Assembly (NCBI GenBank): GCA_963675135.1
Contig: OY776124.1
Location: 12,290,677 to 12,354,676 of the forward strand
Length of the DNA: 64,000 bases
Direction of reading: 5' to 3'
Source of the DNA: Galeopsis tetrahit
Taxonomy: Eukaryota > Streptophyta > Magnoliopsida > Lamiales > Lamiaceae
Shown: positions 46,869 to 57,650 of the stretch, piece by piece
Layout of the letters: each line of letters opens with the position of its first letter
Numbering within the stretch: position 1 is the first letter of the stretch
Program-made: the position numbers and the translations under genes
The notes under the pieces: generated by a model
The model's input: only the letters and a program-made list of their open reading frames with translations
What the model was told of the DNA's origin: nothing
Database searches by the model: none

Positions 46869-47348
46869 TGATAGGTAGAAGATTGTGCGGAATTTCAGTT
46901 GTTAATTATGCATTTTAATGCATTTATTTTGGTGGCACTTAATTATTTTTCTACCCATTTATGTTTTGGATGCAAATTACTTCATTCGGAAATTTTATTG
47001 TTATTACAGGTGTTTTGGAGTATATTTGCAACAAGGATAATATTGGGCCATTTGAGAAGAGATTTATAGCTGGGAATATTTTATATAGAGGAATGGGTTA
47101 ATTAATTAACTTATTTGCTCAGCCCATTATCAAGACTTGAGCCCATTAGCAAGAATTAAGAAATAAATAGGGCTGGGAGTACGTATATATAAAGGGGGGA
47201 ATGGCGTATTCACGCCATCGGTGACCACTACGCAGCAGGATTTCACGTATGGTGAATTGACGCGAGCGGAGGCGGGATCGGCAGCAGTTTTTCCTCACGC
47301 AAACTTGAGTATTGTTTATATTTTCTCTACTTTATTCCGTAGACTTCA
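46869..47348 (+). repeat. 3' LTR of the Athila element, truncated at the duplication joint
   Basis: It matches LTR 1 from its first base up to ..TTCCGTAGACTTCA, then switches to sequence that first occurs at 35757. The joint shares TCAT (47346-47349) with both parents. Confidence 0.88.
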
Positions 47349-50300
47349 TACAATTACAAACGAAAAAAATGAAATTATACAAACTTAATATTAATGTCAA
47401 ATGTCCATTAAAATTCTCAAGATTTAACTACAACTAAAAAAATGTCCAATGCATTACAAAATAAATGTCTTAATATTATGAAAATATATTATAATATTAG
47501 TATGTGTATATGTGTGTCGTAATGGAATTAGAATACAATATATATTAATATATGATCAATTAATTTTTATTTATTTATTTTTGAACAGCCAAAAATTTTA
47601 TTATTAATAGGGTATATAAGTATAAGATATACCTCACAAAAGTTATAATCTCACATAGGAAAGCAAAGAAATAGAGAATGCAATTGAAAGTGGAATAGGG
47701 CCTCTATTTGATACAAAGCACTGTTTCCCTAATCCATTCATCCAAATATCCAATGCACTCCAGCCATTGATATTTGAGTTTGCCTTAAGGCAGTTGAAAG
47801 ATACTACCCGAATTGTTTCTCCTAGTCCTTCTGTATCAATTAAATTTTATATATTAAAAAATATATAGTTATTAATATTAATGGTCTAATATATAATACT
47901 AATATTTTATATAAAATTATTTATTAAATAAACGGTGCGGTCGGTGCAGTTAATCACCTAAAATTTAAATTGCACCGCTATAGCGGTGCGGTTTCATATA
48001 ATTATTTTAACCGCGGTTTAAAGCGGTTTTTTAAACTAACGGTGCGGTGTGGTGCGGTTCGGTCGGTTTTGACGGTTTTTAAAATTTTATGATCACCCCT
48101 AACGTTACCCTCATATTCTATTCTTCGCCAAACTTACACCGTCGGCAATATATAGATGATACTATCTCCGTCCACATAAAATATTCTTATTAGAAAGGAG
48201 ATAAAATAAGTGTGGTGGGGTAAATTTTTTTCGGAAGAGGGAATAGTATTTAAAAAAAAAAAAACAAATCCTAAAGTATTTGAGTTAATGAAGTAGATGA
48301 GTACAACAATCAATTTCTCACGAGTTCAAAATTCACCAGGTACGCTCTTCATTGAGAGAATTAGTAACATTGTATGATATGTTAATTTTGGGATTATAGT
48401 GGGCATGAAAAATTCTAAAGGAAAGCTTAGTATTTAGAAGTACTATGAATAGTTGAAACGTATTCCCTTCATCTCGCAGTGAACATCTTTATAGACACAC
48501 ACCGATGTATTGAGGACACCCACACGATGAGGACATCCATGTGAAAAACTCGAAAGTGTCCTTAAAATTTATTTCCCTCCCCCCACTCCATTGTTTTCGG
48601 GTACACCTGTTGGTCCTGAAAGGAGTATATAACAAGTGTATGGGGGGTGGGGGAATACACTTGTATGCAATTTCTTTTTCAAATATGATCAAACCAGAGA
48701 TCAGCAATGTTGTCTTGGACAACTCTGCTGAAGATGTATAACTTCTTAGAGATAACCAAGCTACTAAGTACTATTGAGTACTTAGTTGAATGACTGTCTA
48801 AGTTAGTTATAAGTGCGGAATTAGTGGTTGGCCCTTTAGTTTTAAACTCCTTTAAGTTCTGAAATCACTTAATCAATCAATCTAGTTTTCAGGGAACTTG
48901 TCCAAATCAGTTTTGCACAGTCTTTGAATGTATGTCCTTTTAAAGATCAGTTTTGTGTGCAGTGTTGAGTGGATGAAAGTACTTGAAAGTAAATCAACAC
49001 AAGAGTTTATAGTGGTTCAGAGACTCAAGCTCCTACATCCACTTTCCCTGATTTAACAGGATAATTCCTTCACTCTTGGAATTAACTTGTTTTATAGTGC
49101 CAAGGTGCACTTGATAAAAAACACTACTCCTTGGTGAATTGATCCCTAGGATGTCTAGAGTCCTAGTACCCTCTTCTCAACTCGGAACTGAACTGTTCTT
49201 CTCTCAACAGTCAGCTCCTACCACTTCTACTACTACAACCTTCTCACTTTCTCACTTGAAAGGTATAAGGGTTGAAGTAAGGTTCCAACTAATGAGATAT
49301 CCTTTACAATGAAGGTTAGTGTATAAGGATAGTATATCTCTCTAAGCTTGTATGGATATACAATGGGTTCAGCTTAGAATGAAGTGTATGAAGACTAAGA
49401 TAGTCTCTTTGAAAGCTTGAAAGCACTTTGACTTGTAGGATAGTTGGATTGGTAGTTGGTTGGATGCTTTCAAATGATCTTCACACTTCTGTATTTATAG
49501 ACAAATTTGAGGATTTGCCCGTTGGAGAGGCAGCCCCAAATTGCTATAAATGTCTTCCTTGAGTTCTTCAAAACTGGAAGACAGATTCTTGATAGTGACA
49601 TGTCCTCATTTGGGAAATAAACGGCTGTATAGACTTTGTCTTCATTCTGCATCACTCTTCCCAATGTTTGACTTCAAGATTCACTTGTTTAAGCATGGAC
49701 ATGGCTTCTAAAGGTTGATCCAATGATAGAACAACATTCCTTATCAAATGGACAACTCTGCTTATCACTATCAGCAGACTTTGCTTATCAGCATAGTTGG
49801 CTTGCTTTTTTTCAGATGACTTGGCTCTTTCCCCTTGCTCCATTTGGATGTGATCTTAGCATGATTCTTTGAAGATCTTTTAGGGTTTAGTTGTGATAGG
49901 TAGAAGATTGTGCGGAATTTCAGTTGTTAATTATGCATTTTAATGCATTTATTTTGGTGGCACTTAATTATTTTTCTACCCATTTATGTTTTGGATGCAA
50001 ATTACTTCATTCGGAAATTTTATTGTTATTACAGGTGTTTTGGAGTATATTTGCAACAAGGATAATATTGGGCCATTTGAGAAGAGATTTATAGCTGGGA
50101 ATATTTTATATAGAGGAATGGGTTAATTAATTAACTTATTTGCTCAGCCCATTATCAAGACTTGAGCCCATTAGCAAGAATTAAGAAATAAATAGGGCTG
50201 GGAGTACGTATATATAAAGGGGGGAATGGCGTATTCACGCCATCGGTGACCACTACGCAGCAGGATTTCACGTATGGTGAATTGACGCGAGCGGAGGCGG

Positions 50301-51178
50301 GATCGGCAGCAGTTTTTCCTCACGCAAACTTGAGTATTGTTTATATTTTCTCTACTTTATTCCGTAGACTTCATGACGATGCTTGGCTAGTTTATTTTAT
50401 ATCCCAACTCTAGGGATGTTGAACCTAATTTTTATTATCTTTTAATTAATTCCTAGTGACATTTTCTTATTTTATCTCTTGAGTTTTTCGTATTACTTGA
50501 CTGCATGTTTAGGAATATTTATGTTTAATTTAGTAATGGCCTGCTAGATTATTTCATAATTAATTCTACAATTAGAGTATAAATTGTAATCCGTAATTGT
50601 TATGATTTATATTCATGAGTAATAAATAGTGCACCATTCACTAGGGGTAATACGAATCTGGATGATGTGAATCGAGCGTCTCGTATTTTGCAGTCCAGTC
50701 TTTCTATCGTCTTGGTGGTTGAAAGCGTTTAACAAATTAAACCTAGTGAGCGTCTCAATAGGTTGTTTGAGTAAATAGGGTTGGTTAATGAGCGTCTCTT
50801 AACTAACTAATCTTAAGAAACGATTCGGAATAATTGAGCGTCTCGTTATTCTAGGGAAGAGATTTGAGAGTGATTTAAGATTGTCACGGGAATAATTAGG
50901 ATAATTTTAATCGCGGGAATACTGAACTCAGGATTGGGATATTATTTTTCTCATTGGTTTCATCATATTAATTTGTTGCATATTATTTTGTGTTTTAGCT
51001 TTAGATTATAATTTAGTTACTTGCCAACCAAACCCCCCTCCCATTCGTACTCTTTAATTAATACAAAGATTCACGATATAGTTTCCTGCTCCTTGAGGGA
51101 TCGACCCTGGCTTGCCACTGCTACTAATTAGTAGAGCAAGTTAAGGACTATATTTTGCGTGCCTCGACAGCACGGTCA
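47346..51178 (+). repeat. Second copy of 35753-39585 (11,593-bp offset)
   Basis: This 3.83-kb block repeats the distal hAT element, the deleted Stowaway, the MULE left terminus, the left part of the SIRE LTR and a whole Athila LTR, all at a constant offset of 11,593 bases. By eye I found no difference between the copies. Open frames inside it are duplicates of non-coding frames. Confidence 0.9.
49894..51178 (+). mobile_element. Additional Athila LTR (solo LTR on the second copy)
   Basis: 1,285 bp, the same as 38301-39585, flanked by AGTTG on each side (49889-49893 and 51179-51183). Taken alone with its flanks, this is a textbook solo LTR at the original Athila insertion site. Confidence 0.87.
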
Positions 51179-51540
51179 AGTTGTCTTGATTTCTTCAGCA
51201 TAGTTGATCTTAAGCTTCAGAATACTTGTTCTGGTTTAATTGTGCTGAGACAACTCATCTGGACAACTCTCCTGATCAGCATATTTGTCCTTCAGTGATC
51301 TTGGCAATCATTCCAGAATTTGAGCCTTGAGGGGACTTGATCTTGATAGGCTTCAAAGCATATGTTCCCCCTCACATTGTGCATCTATTCAACTAAGAGC
51401 TGCCTAACACATCAGCTTCTCATCTAGCCTTATGCTATATGTTATAACATTCTTAGAACATATTCTTCCTTGACTTAGGCATGTCTCAGGGGGTTTTAGT
51501 ATTAAATCAAAATACTTCTCATTTTATTCCCAACAACACC

Positions 51541-51661
51541 CATCCCTCCCATCTTCCCCAAACTTCTCCCCCACTCCATCTCTTACCTGCATCGTTCCCC
51601 CCCCCCCCCCCCCCCCCAAATCAATAAACACTCAATTTCCACTCTTGAAGCAGCGACGTCG

Positions 51662-51724
<63 letters not shown>

Positions 51725-51786
51725 ACGGGCGCGTCGTTTTTTTGAGAAGAAGAGGAGGATGCGTTTTTTTTTTCTTTTTTGCAAAA
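51541..51786 (+). repeat. Poly-C run and (GA)n microsatellite upstream of the mobile-domain gene
   Basis: A run of about 21 C (51597-51617) and about 28 GA units (51667-51722) lie in the presumed promoter or leader of the MULE plus-strand gene. GA repeats are common in plant 5' leaders. Confidence 0.7.
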
Positions 51787-54494
51787 ATGGTTAAAGGTTA
51801 GTTTTTCTTGCTTATATTTAAGAAGAAGAGGAGGACGCGTGTTTAATTTAGGTTTTCGTTGATTGAAACATTGATTTTATTGTTGTAGGGTTTAGGGTTT
51901 AGGTTTTATTTTTTTAATTTGGTGTTAATTCATGCATGTGTTGATTAAGGTTGGGTATCAATATTTGATTTGTTAGGATGAAAATAAACCAATGTGCATC
52001 TAATTGGCATGGTTTAGCACGATTGCAGTGTTTTGGACTGGTTTTTCGAACAAGTATGAGTTGTCCGGAAATAATTTTCGAACATGGCTTGTTTGTTTTG
52101 GTTTAAGTTTCGAACATGGCTTGTTTGTTTTGGTTTAATTTTCGAACATGTATTAAGTTTCGAACATGGCTTGTTTGTTTTGGTTTAAGTTTCGAACATG
52201 ACTTGTTTGTTTTGGTTTTAGTTTCGAACAAGGCTTGTTTGTTATGATTTAATTTTCGCACATGGCTTGTTGTTTTGATTTTAGTTTCGAACATGGCTTA
52301 TTTGTTATAATTTCAGTTTCGAACATGGCATGATTGTTATGTTTCAGTTTCGAACATATAGTGGTTGTTCATATATGTTTTTCGAACATAGTGTTATTGT
52401 TCATGTATAAGTTTCGAACATGGAGTGAATGTTCATGAATGTTTTTCATGCGTAAGCTAATTGTTTCATATTTTTGGCATATTGTTCATGTTTTTCTAGA
52501 GGGTGTTAGTAGGGCTCGGCCGACTGCTTCCAACAGGAAAAAGAAGCAACATGTTAACGATGAGGCCGCTCCACAAGAGCCCAATCCACAAGAGGCCAAT
52601 TCTCAAGAGGCCATTCCACAAGATTACAATCCTCAAGAGCCCGCTCCACAAGAACCGGAAGTAGATGATCAAGACAAGGAGGAAGGCAACGATGAGGGAG
52701 ATGGAGAGGACGAGGAAGAGGAAGAGGCGGAGGGAGACGATGAGGGAGAGAAAGAAAGAAGAGTTGAGAAGGTTAATCGACAATTGGTAACCCCACCTCC
52801 CCTTCTCACCAGCTTCAAAGTGCATGTAGCCAAATTCATATGGTTGGGTGATGAGTGAGAAGTGTTGAAGTGTCACTGTCATGTGATCAAACTATTGAAT
52901 TGAGAGTTCGATGATGACCATAATTGACGTCATTGGCAGAGCTTTTTGAGAGGATCTAAATTGATTCAGATTAGACGTGCAACTTACAAGTATTCAAACA
53001 AGAACCTTATCACAACCTTTGTTGAGAGATGGCACGAAGAGACCAACTCATTCTACTTGCCCTTCGGGGAAATGACAATCACTCTAGATGATGTCCACTC
53101 TATCACGTGTCTGAAAGTTAATGGTCTCCCGGTGCAGTCTACTTCCAAAGATAATATTTTGGCTTCAAATTGTTTGATGAAATATTTGAGTTTATCATTA
53201 GTAGAAGCCAAGGAAGCATTAAGTGGGCAACAAGGGGGTTCCGTGAAGCTAGCGTGGCTAAGGGAGACTTTTGTGCCCATGATGACCTCGAACAACCAGG
53301 ACGAGGTGTTGTATTCAGCACGAGTGTTTGTGTTGTACATGTTTGGGACTACTTTATTTCCGAACAAAAGTGGTACTCGTGTTCACGCAAAGTGGTTGCA
53401 GTATACCGACGACATGGCAGAATTTTCAAACTATGCTTAGGGTACCGCAACACTTGCCTATTTGCATAGAATTTTAGGGATGTCGTCAAAGTTCAAGTGT
53501 CAGCAGATTAGTGGTTACCTTAAGTTATTGGAGGTATTAATATATTTTAAATAAGTTGATTAAAATTTCCTGTTTTTCATTTGATATTGACCTAATATTG
53601 TACTTTCAGGCTTGGATTTATGAGCACTTCCCTACTTTGATCTTGCCGCCTCATAATACAGACTTTAAACTTACGGATCCATTGTCGATGCGTTATGCAC
53701 CCGAAACTCATACAGGACCTGTGTCGACTGAGTAAGAGGCTTTAAAGAGTGATTAGATGCCCTCCTAGCAAGCGAGGTACGTTAGGAACCAAATTACTAT
53801 ATTTGTCTGTTGTTTATTTGTTTTTAAGATAAAGTTGCATTTTTTATTTAATTTGGTGTTGTAGGTTAACTGGAATCCATATCTTCTCGTACGATAAAAC
53901 CATCAATTGGACGAGGTATCTTACTTTCATGGGTTCATTGTGTGTGGAGATATTGTTGAGCCGTACATGCCGGATAGAGTGCTCAGACAGTTCGGGTACG
54001 TGCAAACCGTTCCTGAGAAGTCGCTTGCTGCCCGTGTTAAGAGGATCGGTTCCACATCCAAGAAAACAAAGCTAGTGTGGGGTGCTATAGCGGAGTACTT
54101 TTCTACGTGGGACGCACACATGCTTACGGAGGATAGACTTGGTGAGCGTTGTATCCAAGATTCGGATTGCGGTGATGGTTATATTGATTGGTACCTCGCC
54201 AACGGTCATCCTTTCGTTTCAAATCCGTCTAATAGGAGACTTCCTCCTCGTGAGCCTCTACGTAGGGCCGAGTCATAGCACTTGGTAGATTTTGCAAAGG
54301 TTGAATTTAACTTGTTGTTGCACAAATGGAGGAACAACGAGTCGTTAACAATGGATGGGGTAATGCAAAAGATTGAAGACGTTGTGAGGCAGATTGGTGG
54401 AAAAATTTCAGATGACGTAGGGGCAGAGGCACCATCGTCGTCAAGTGCTCGTTGTGGACGTGGAAGAGGTCGAGGCAAGGCTAGGCGTTCTTGA
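51787..54494 (+). pseudogene. Plant-mobile-domain (PMD/MAIN-like) gene carried by the MULE, decayed
   Basis: A 10-base first exon (ATGGTTAAAG, 51787-51796, donor GTTAGT) joins in phase to an exon at 52500 (acceptor TTTTCTAG). A Pro/Gln/Glu-rich acidic region (..QEPNPQEANSQE..) is followed by the mobile domain: LLTSFKVHVAKFIWLG, FVERWHEETNSFYLPFGEMT, ITLDDVHSITCL, and later EPYMPDRVLRQFGYVQ (about 53955-54005). It ends in a basic RGRGRGKARRS tail. One frame runs 52500-53532 but has TGA at 52856, two more TGA before 52946 and TAG at 53438; the next exon has three stops and the exon from about 53866 has one. Most look like single C-to-T or G-to-A changes. PMD genes occur both as host genes and inside transposons; this one sits inside MULE termini, facing the transposase. 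Confidence 0.8.
52060..52440. repeat. About 31-bp TTCGAACATGGCTTGTTTG repeats in the first intron
   Basis: Roughly ten imperfect copies of TTCGAACATGGCTTGTTTG plus a TTTGGTTTAAG spacer lie between the first and second exons of the mobile-domain gene. The core TTCGAACA recurs in the other two repeat blocks of this MULE (54.8-56.8 kb and 59.9-60.2 kb). Confidence 0.75.
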
Positions 54495-54699
54495 GGCCGT
54501 TTACTTGTTTATATCATTTTGAACAAAAACTTGATAATGTTGTTTTTATTATGGTAGTTTTGGTAATTTAAAATGATATTTTTTAGTGTTTTAACATGTA
54601 TGGAAACTTGACTACTTTATGAATGTTATTTTGTATTGAATGGTTTATATAATGTTGTATGGTTTTATATGATTTTTATAATGTTGTATGGTTTATAAA

Positions 54700-54840
54700 T
54701 TTCGGATGAGAACACCCACAATTTTTTATGCTATATGGATGAGGACACCCACAATGTACGGGATAAATTTTCGAACAAATGATGAACGTCCGAGAAATAT
54801 TGCCGAACATTAAATATTTTTCGAACAATTGTAGTATGTT
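54700..54840. repeat. Internal copies of the MULE terminal motif
   Basis: GATGAGAACACCCACAA (54706) and GATGAGGACACCCACAATG (54731) resemble the inner end of the MULE terminal repeat and the bases after it (GAGGACACCCACACGATGAGG). They lie just past the 3' end of the mobile-domain gene. Confidence 0.5.
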
Positions 54841-56720
54841 CAGCACAAAATTTTGAAATTTATGTCATTGTTCGAAATTTTGTTCCCAACTGACACTTTT
54901 GAATTTTTGGAAATTCGACCAAGTAAAACACGCGGAACTAAATTTCGAACATTGCTATCATGTTGGAAATAAATTTTCGAACATTGAGCATATGTTCGAA
55001 AATTTGTTCCCAACAGAGGGTTTTGGGTTGAAAATTCGACCAAGTAAAACACGCGGAACTAAATTTTGAACATTGTTATCATGCTGGGAACAAATTTTCG
55101 AACATTGAGCATAGGTTCGAAAATTTGTTCCCAACAAAGGGTTTTGGGTTTGAAATTCGACCAAGTAAAACACGCGGAGCTAAATTTCAAACATTGATAT
55201 CATGTAGGGGAATAATTTTAGAACATTGAGCATATGTTCGAAAATTTATTCCCAACAGAGAGTTTTGGGTTGGAAATTCGACCAAGTAAAACACGCGGAA
55301 CTTAATTTCGAACATTGCTATCATGTTGGGAACAAATTTTCGAACATTGAGCATATGTTCGAAAATTTGTTCCCAACAGAGAGTTTTGGGTTGGAAATTC
55401 GACCAAGTAAAACACGAGGAACTTAATTTCGAACATTGCTATCATGTTGGGAACAAATTTTCGAACATTGAGCATATGTTCGAAAATTTGTTCCCAACAG
55501 AGGGTTTTGGGTTGAAAATTCGACCAAGTAAAACACGCGGAAATAAATTTCGAACTTTGCTATCATGTTGGGAACAAATTTTTGAACATTGAGCATATGT
55601 TCGAAAATTTATTCCCAACAGAGGGTTTTGGGTTTGAAATTCGACCAAGTAAAACACGCGGAACTAAAATTCGAACAATGCTATCATGTTGGGAACAAAT
55701 TTTTTAACATTGAGCATATGTTCGAAAATTTATTCCCAACAGAGGGTTTTGGGTTTGAAATTCGACCAAGTAAAACACGCGAAACTAAATTTCGAACATT
55801 GCTATCATGTAGGGGAATAATTTTCGAACATTGAGCATATGTTCGAAAATTTGTTCCCAACAGAGAGTTTTGGGTTGGAAATTCGACCAAGTAAAACACG
55901 CGGAACTTAATTTCGAACATTGCTATCATGTTGGGAACAAATTTTCGAACATTGAGCATATGTTCGAAAATTTGTTCCCAACAGAGAGTTTTGGGTTGGA
56001 AATTCGACCAAGTAAAACACGCGGAACTTAATTTCGAACATTGCTATCATGTTGGGAACAAATTTTCGAACATTGAGCATATGTTCGAAAATTTGTTCCC
56101 AACAGAGGGTTTTGGGTTGAAAATTCGACCAAGTAAAACACGCGGAAATAAATTTCGAACTATGCTATCATGTTGGGAACAAATTTTTGAACATTGAGCA
56201 TATGTTCGAAATTTTGTTCCCAACAGAGGGTTTTGGGTTTGAAATTCGACCAAGTAAAACACGCGGAACTAAATTTTGAACAATGCTATTATGTTGGGAA
56301 CAAATTTTTTAACATTGAGCATATGTTCGAAAATTTGTTCCCAACAAAGGATTTTAGGTTTGAAATTCGACCAAGTAAAACATGCGGAACTAAATTTCGA
56401 ACATTGCTATCTTGTAGGGGAATACGTTTCGAACATAGAGCATATGTTCTAAAATTTGTTTCCAACAGAGGGTTTTGAGTTTGAAATTCGACCAAGTAAA
56501 ACACGCGGAATTAATTTTCGAACATTGCTATCATGTTGGGGAATAAGTTTCGAACATAGAGCATATGTTCAAAAATTTGTTCCCAACAAAGGGTTTTGGG
56601 TTTGAAATTCGATCAAGTAAAACACGCAGAATTAATTTGCGAACATTGCTATCATGTAGGGGAATAAGTTTCGAACATATGCTCTATGTTCGAAAGTAGT
56701 TACCGAACACCATCTGTTTT
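54840..56720. repeat. 121-bp tandem hairpin satellite, about 15 units, 605-bp higher-order repeat
   Basis: Units start near 54959, 55082, 55203, 55325, 55446, 55567, 55688, 55808, 55929, 56051, 56172, 56293, 56413, 56534 and 56655. Each has a near-perfect inverted repeat: 23-bp arms (GTTGGGAACAAATTTTCG.. and ..CGAAAATTTGTTCCCAAC) around a 7-base spacer TGAGCAT (for example 55446-55468 and 55476-55498), then a spacer with GGGTTTTGGGTT and AAATTCGACCAAGTAAAACA. Units with the variant CATGTAGGGGAATAA recur every 605 bp (55201, 55806, 56411), so five-unit blocks were duplicated. Open frames here are repeat artefacts. Confidence 0.9.
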
Positions 56721-56913
56721 TTGAACATTGTTATGTTGTCCGAGAAATATTTTCAAACTTTGTTATATTATTCGGATGTAAAGTTCGAACAACAATCAAA
56801 TTTTCGAACATTGTTATATTATTCGGGGGCAAAGTGCGACCAGCACCCATGGTAACCTACACATATAGACAATTTATATGTTATATATACCTAATGCAAC
56901 ATATATGTGTAAA

Positions 56914-57400
56914 TCAAGGCAATGCAAATACCAGGATGAAATGGTTCTCATTAATTAATCCCATCCAAATACTCCTCGGTTCTTGAGGAGGTTCTTTGTT
57001 GAACGGTAGATATGTAAGGGATAGGCGTGTATCAAGAACCACCACCGCCACATTATAGTGTGGCGCCACTAGATATCCCATGTATGGCAACACGAACCAA
57101 TGTTTTTTATGTGCAAACTCCGTAAAGCAATTCAATTTTCAAGCACTACATGGACGTAATCATTCAACAAGAAGGCTTTGTCGTACAACATAAGATTGCA
57201 GGACAGTTAATTAATCAAGTCCATCCAAACACGAGCCCACTTATCCTCTCGCATCCCATATGACCAGCCACTGCTCGGAAACCGCAGTGTCCATCACCCT
57301 TTACGTTCTTGATATCAACAATGTAGGGTTGATACGTGGTCGGTAAACTTTCGATGAAGTCACTTCCTTGGGATTGTCGGGTATGCCGACGGAATGCCTA
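56914..57400 (-). pseudogene. OTU-like cysteine protease module of the MULE, broken
   Basis: Minus strand. YIVDIKNVKGDGHCGFRAVA (near 57340-57270) carries the D-G-x-C catalytic motif of OTU proteases. Further on, 57135-56914 gives LPYMGYLVAPHYNVAVVVLD and GLINENHFILVF, with the expected catalytic His in NHF. A stop and at least one frameshift separate the two parts (near 57215-57140). OTU domains remove ubiquitin-type modifiers, and OTU tails are found on some plant MULE transposases. It lies downstream of the transposase on the same strand and was probably part of the same product. Confidence 0.7.
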
Positions 57401-57404
57401 CGCA

Positions 57405-57650
57405 CATTACAAAACACCAAAATATTACCCATCTACACATCACCAAAATACACCCATCTACACATCACCAAAATATTACACATCACCAAAATACACCCAT
57501 ATACACATCACCAAAATATTACCCATCTACAAATCACCAAAATATACACATCTACAAATCACAAAAAATAAACACATCTACAAATCACCAAAAATAAACA
57601 CATATACAAATCATAAAAAATAAACACATCTACAAATCACCAAAAATAAC
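57405..57650. repeat. Tandem CACATCACCAAAATA-type repeats
   Basis: About nine imperfect units of about 27-29 bases (CATCTACA(A/C)ATCACCAAAATA..), in the presumed intron between the transposase and OTU segments on the minus strand. They create long open frames on plus that are not genes. Confidence 0.75.

Larger units (their letters stand above)
38301..51178 (+). mobile_element. Athila-type gypsy complex: full element, truncated LTR and extra solo LTR
   Basis: LTR 1 is 38301-39585; primer-binding site 39591; gag-pol 39788-45223; polypurine tract 46854; a second LTR 46869-47348 stops after about 480 bases. Then comes a copy of 35753-38300, and a third, complete LTR at 49894-51178. The outermost flanks are AGTTG (38296-38300 and 51179-51183), the 5-bp duplication of the original insertion; AGTTG also precedes the third LTR (49889-49893). 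So one insertion was followed by a rearrangement (see findings). Confidence 0.88.
37015..51535 (-). mobile_element. SIRE-type solo LTR split by the Athila insertion
   Basis: The two parts, 37015-38300 and 51184-51535, together form one LTR of about 1.64 kb of the same family as 1327-3444: TGTTGGTCCTG.. at the left, ..TTCCCAACA at the right. The outer flanks are ACACC on both sides (37010-37014 and 51536-51540), an exact 5-bp duplication. Joining the flanks restores continuous MULE sequence. The gap is the Athila insertion plus its duplication; the left part also recurs at 48608-49893. Confidence 0.9.

Noticed and set aside
54840..56504. Many open frames on both strands with repeated peptides, and a CRISPR-like look
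   Set aside because: Frames are the 121-bp satellite read in all phases; repeats are contiguous without unique spacers, in a plant genome, so not CRISPR.
57336..57623. Three overlapping plus-strand frames rich in His, Tyr, Lys and Pro
   Set aside because: Produced by the 27-29-base tandem repeat; the real coding strand here is minus.
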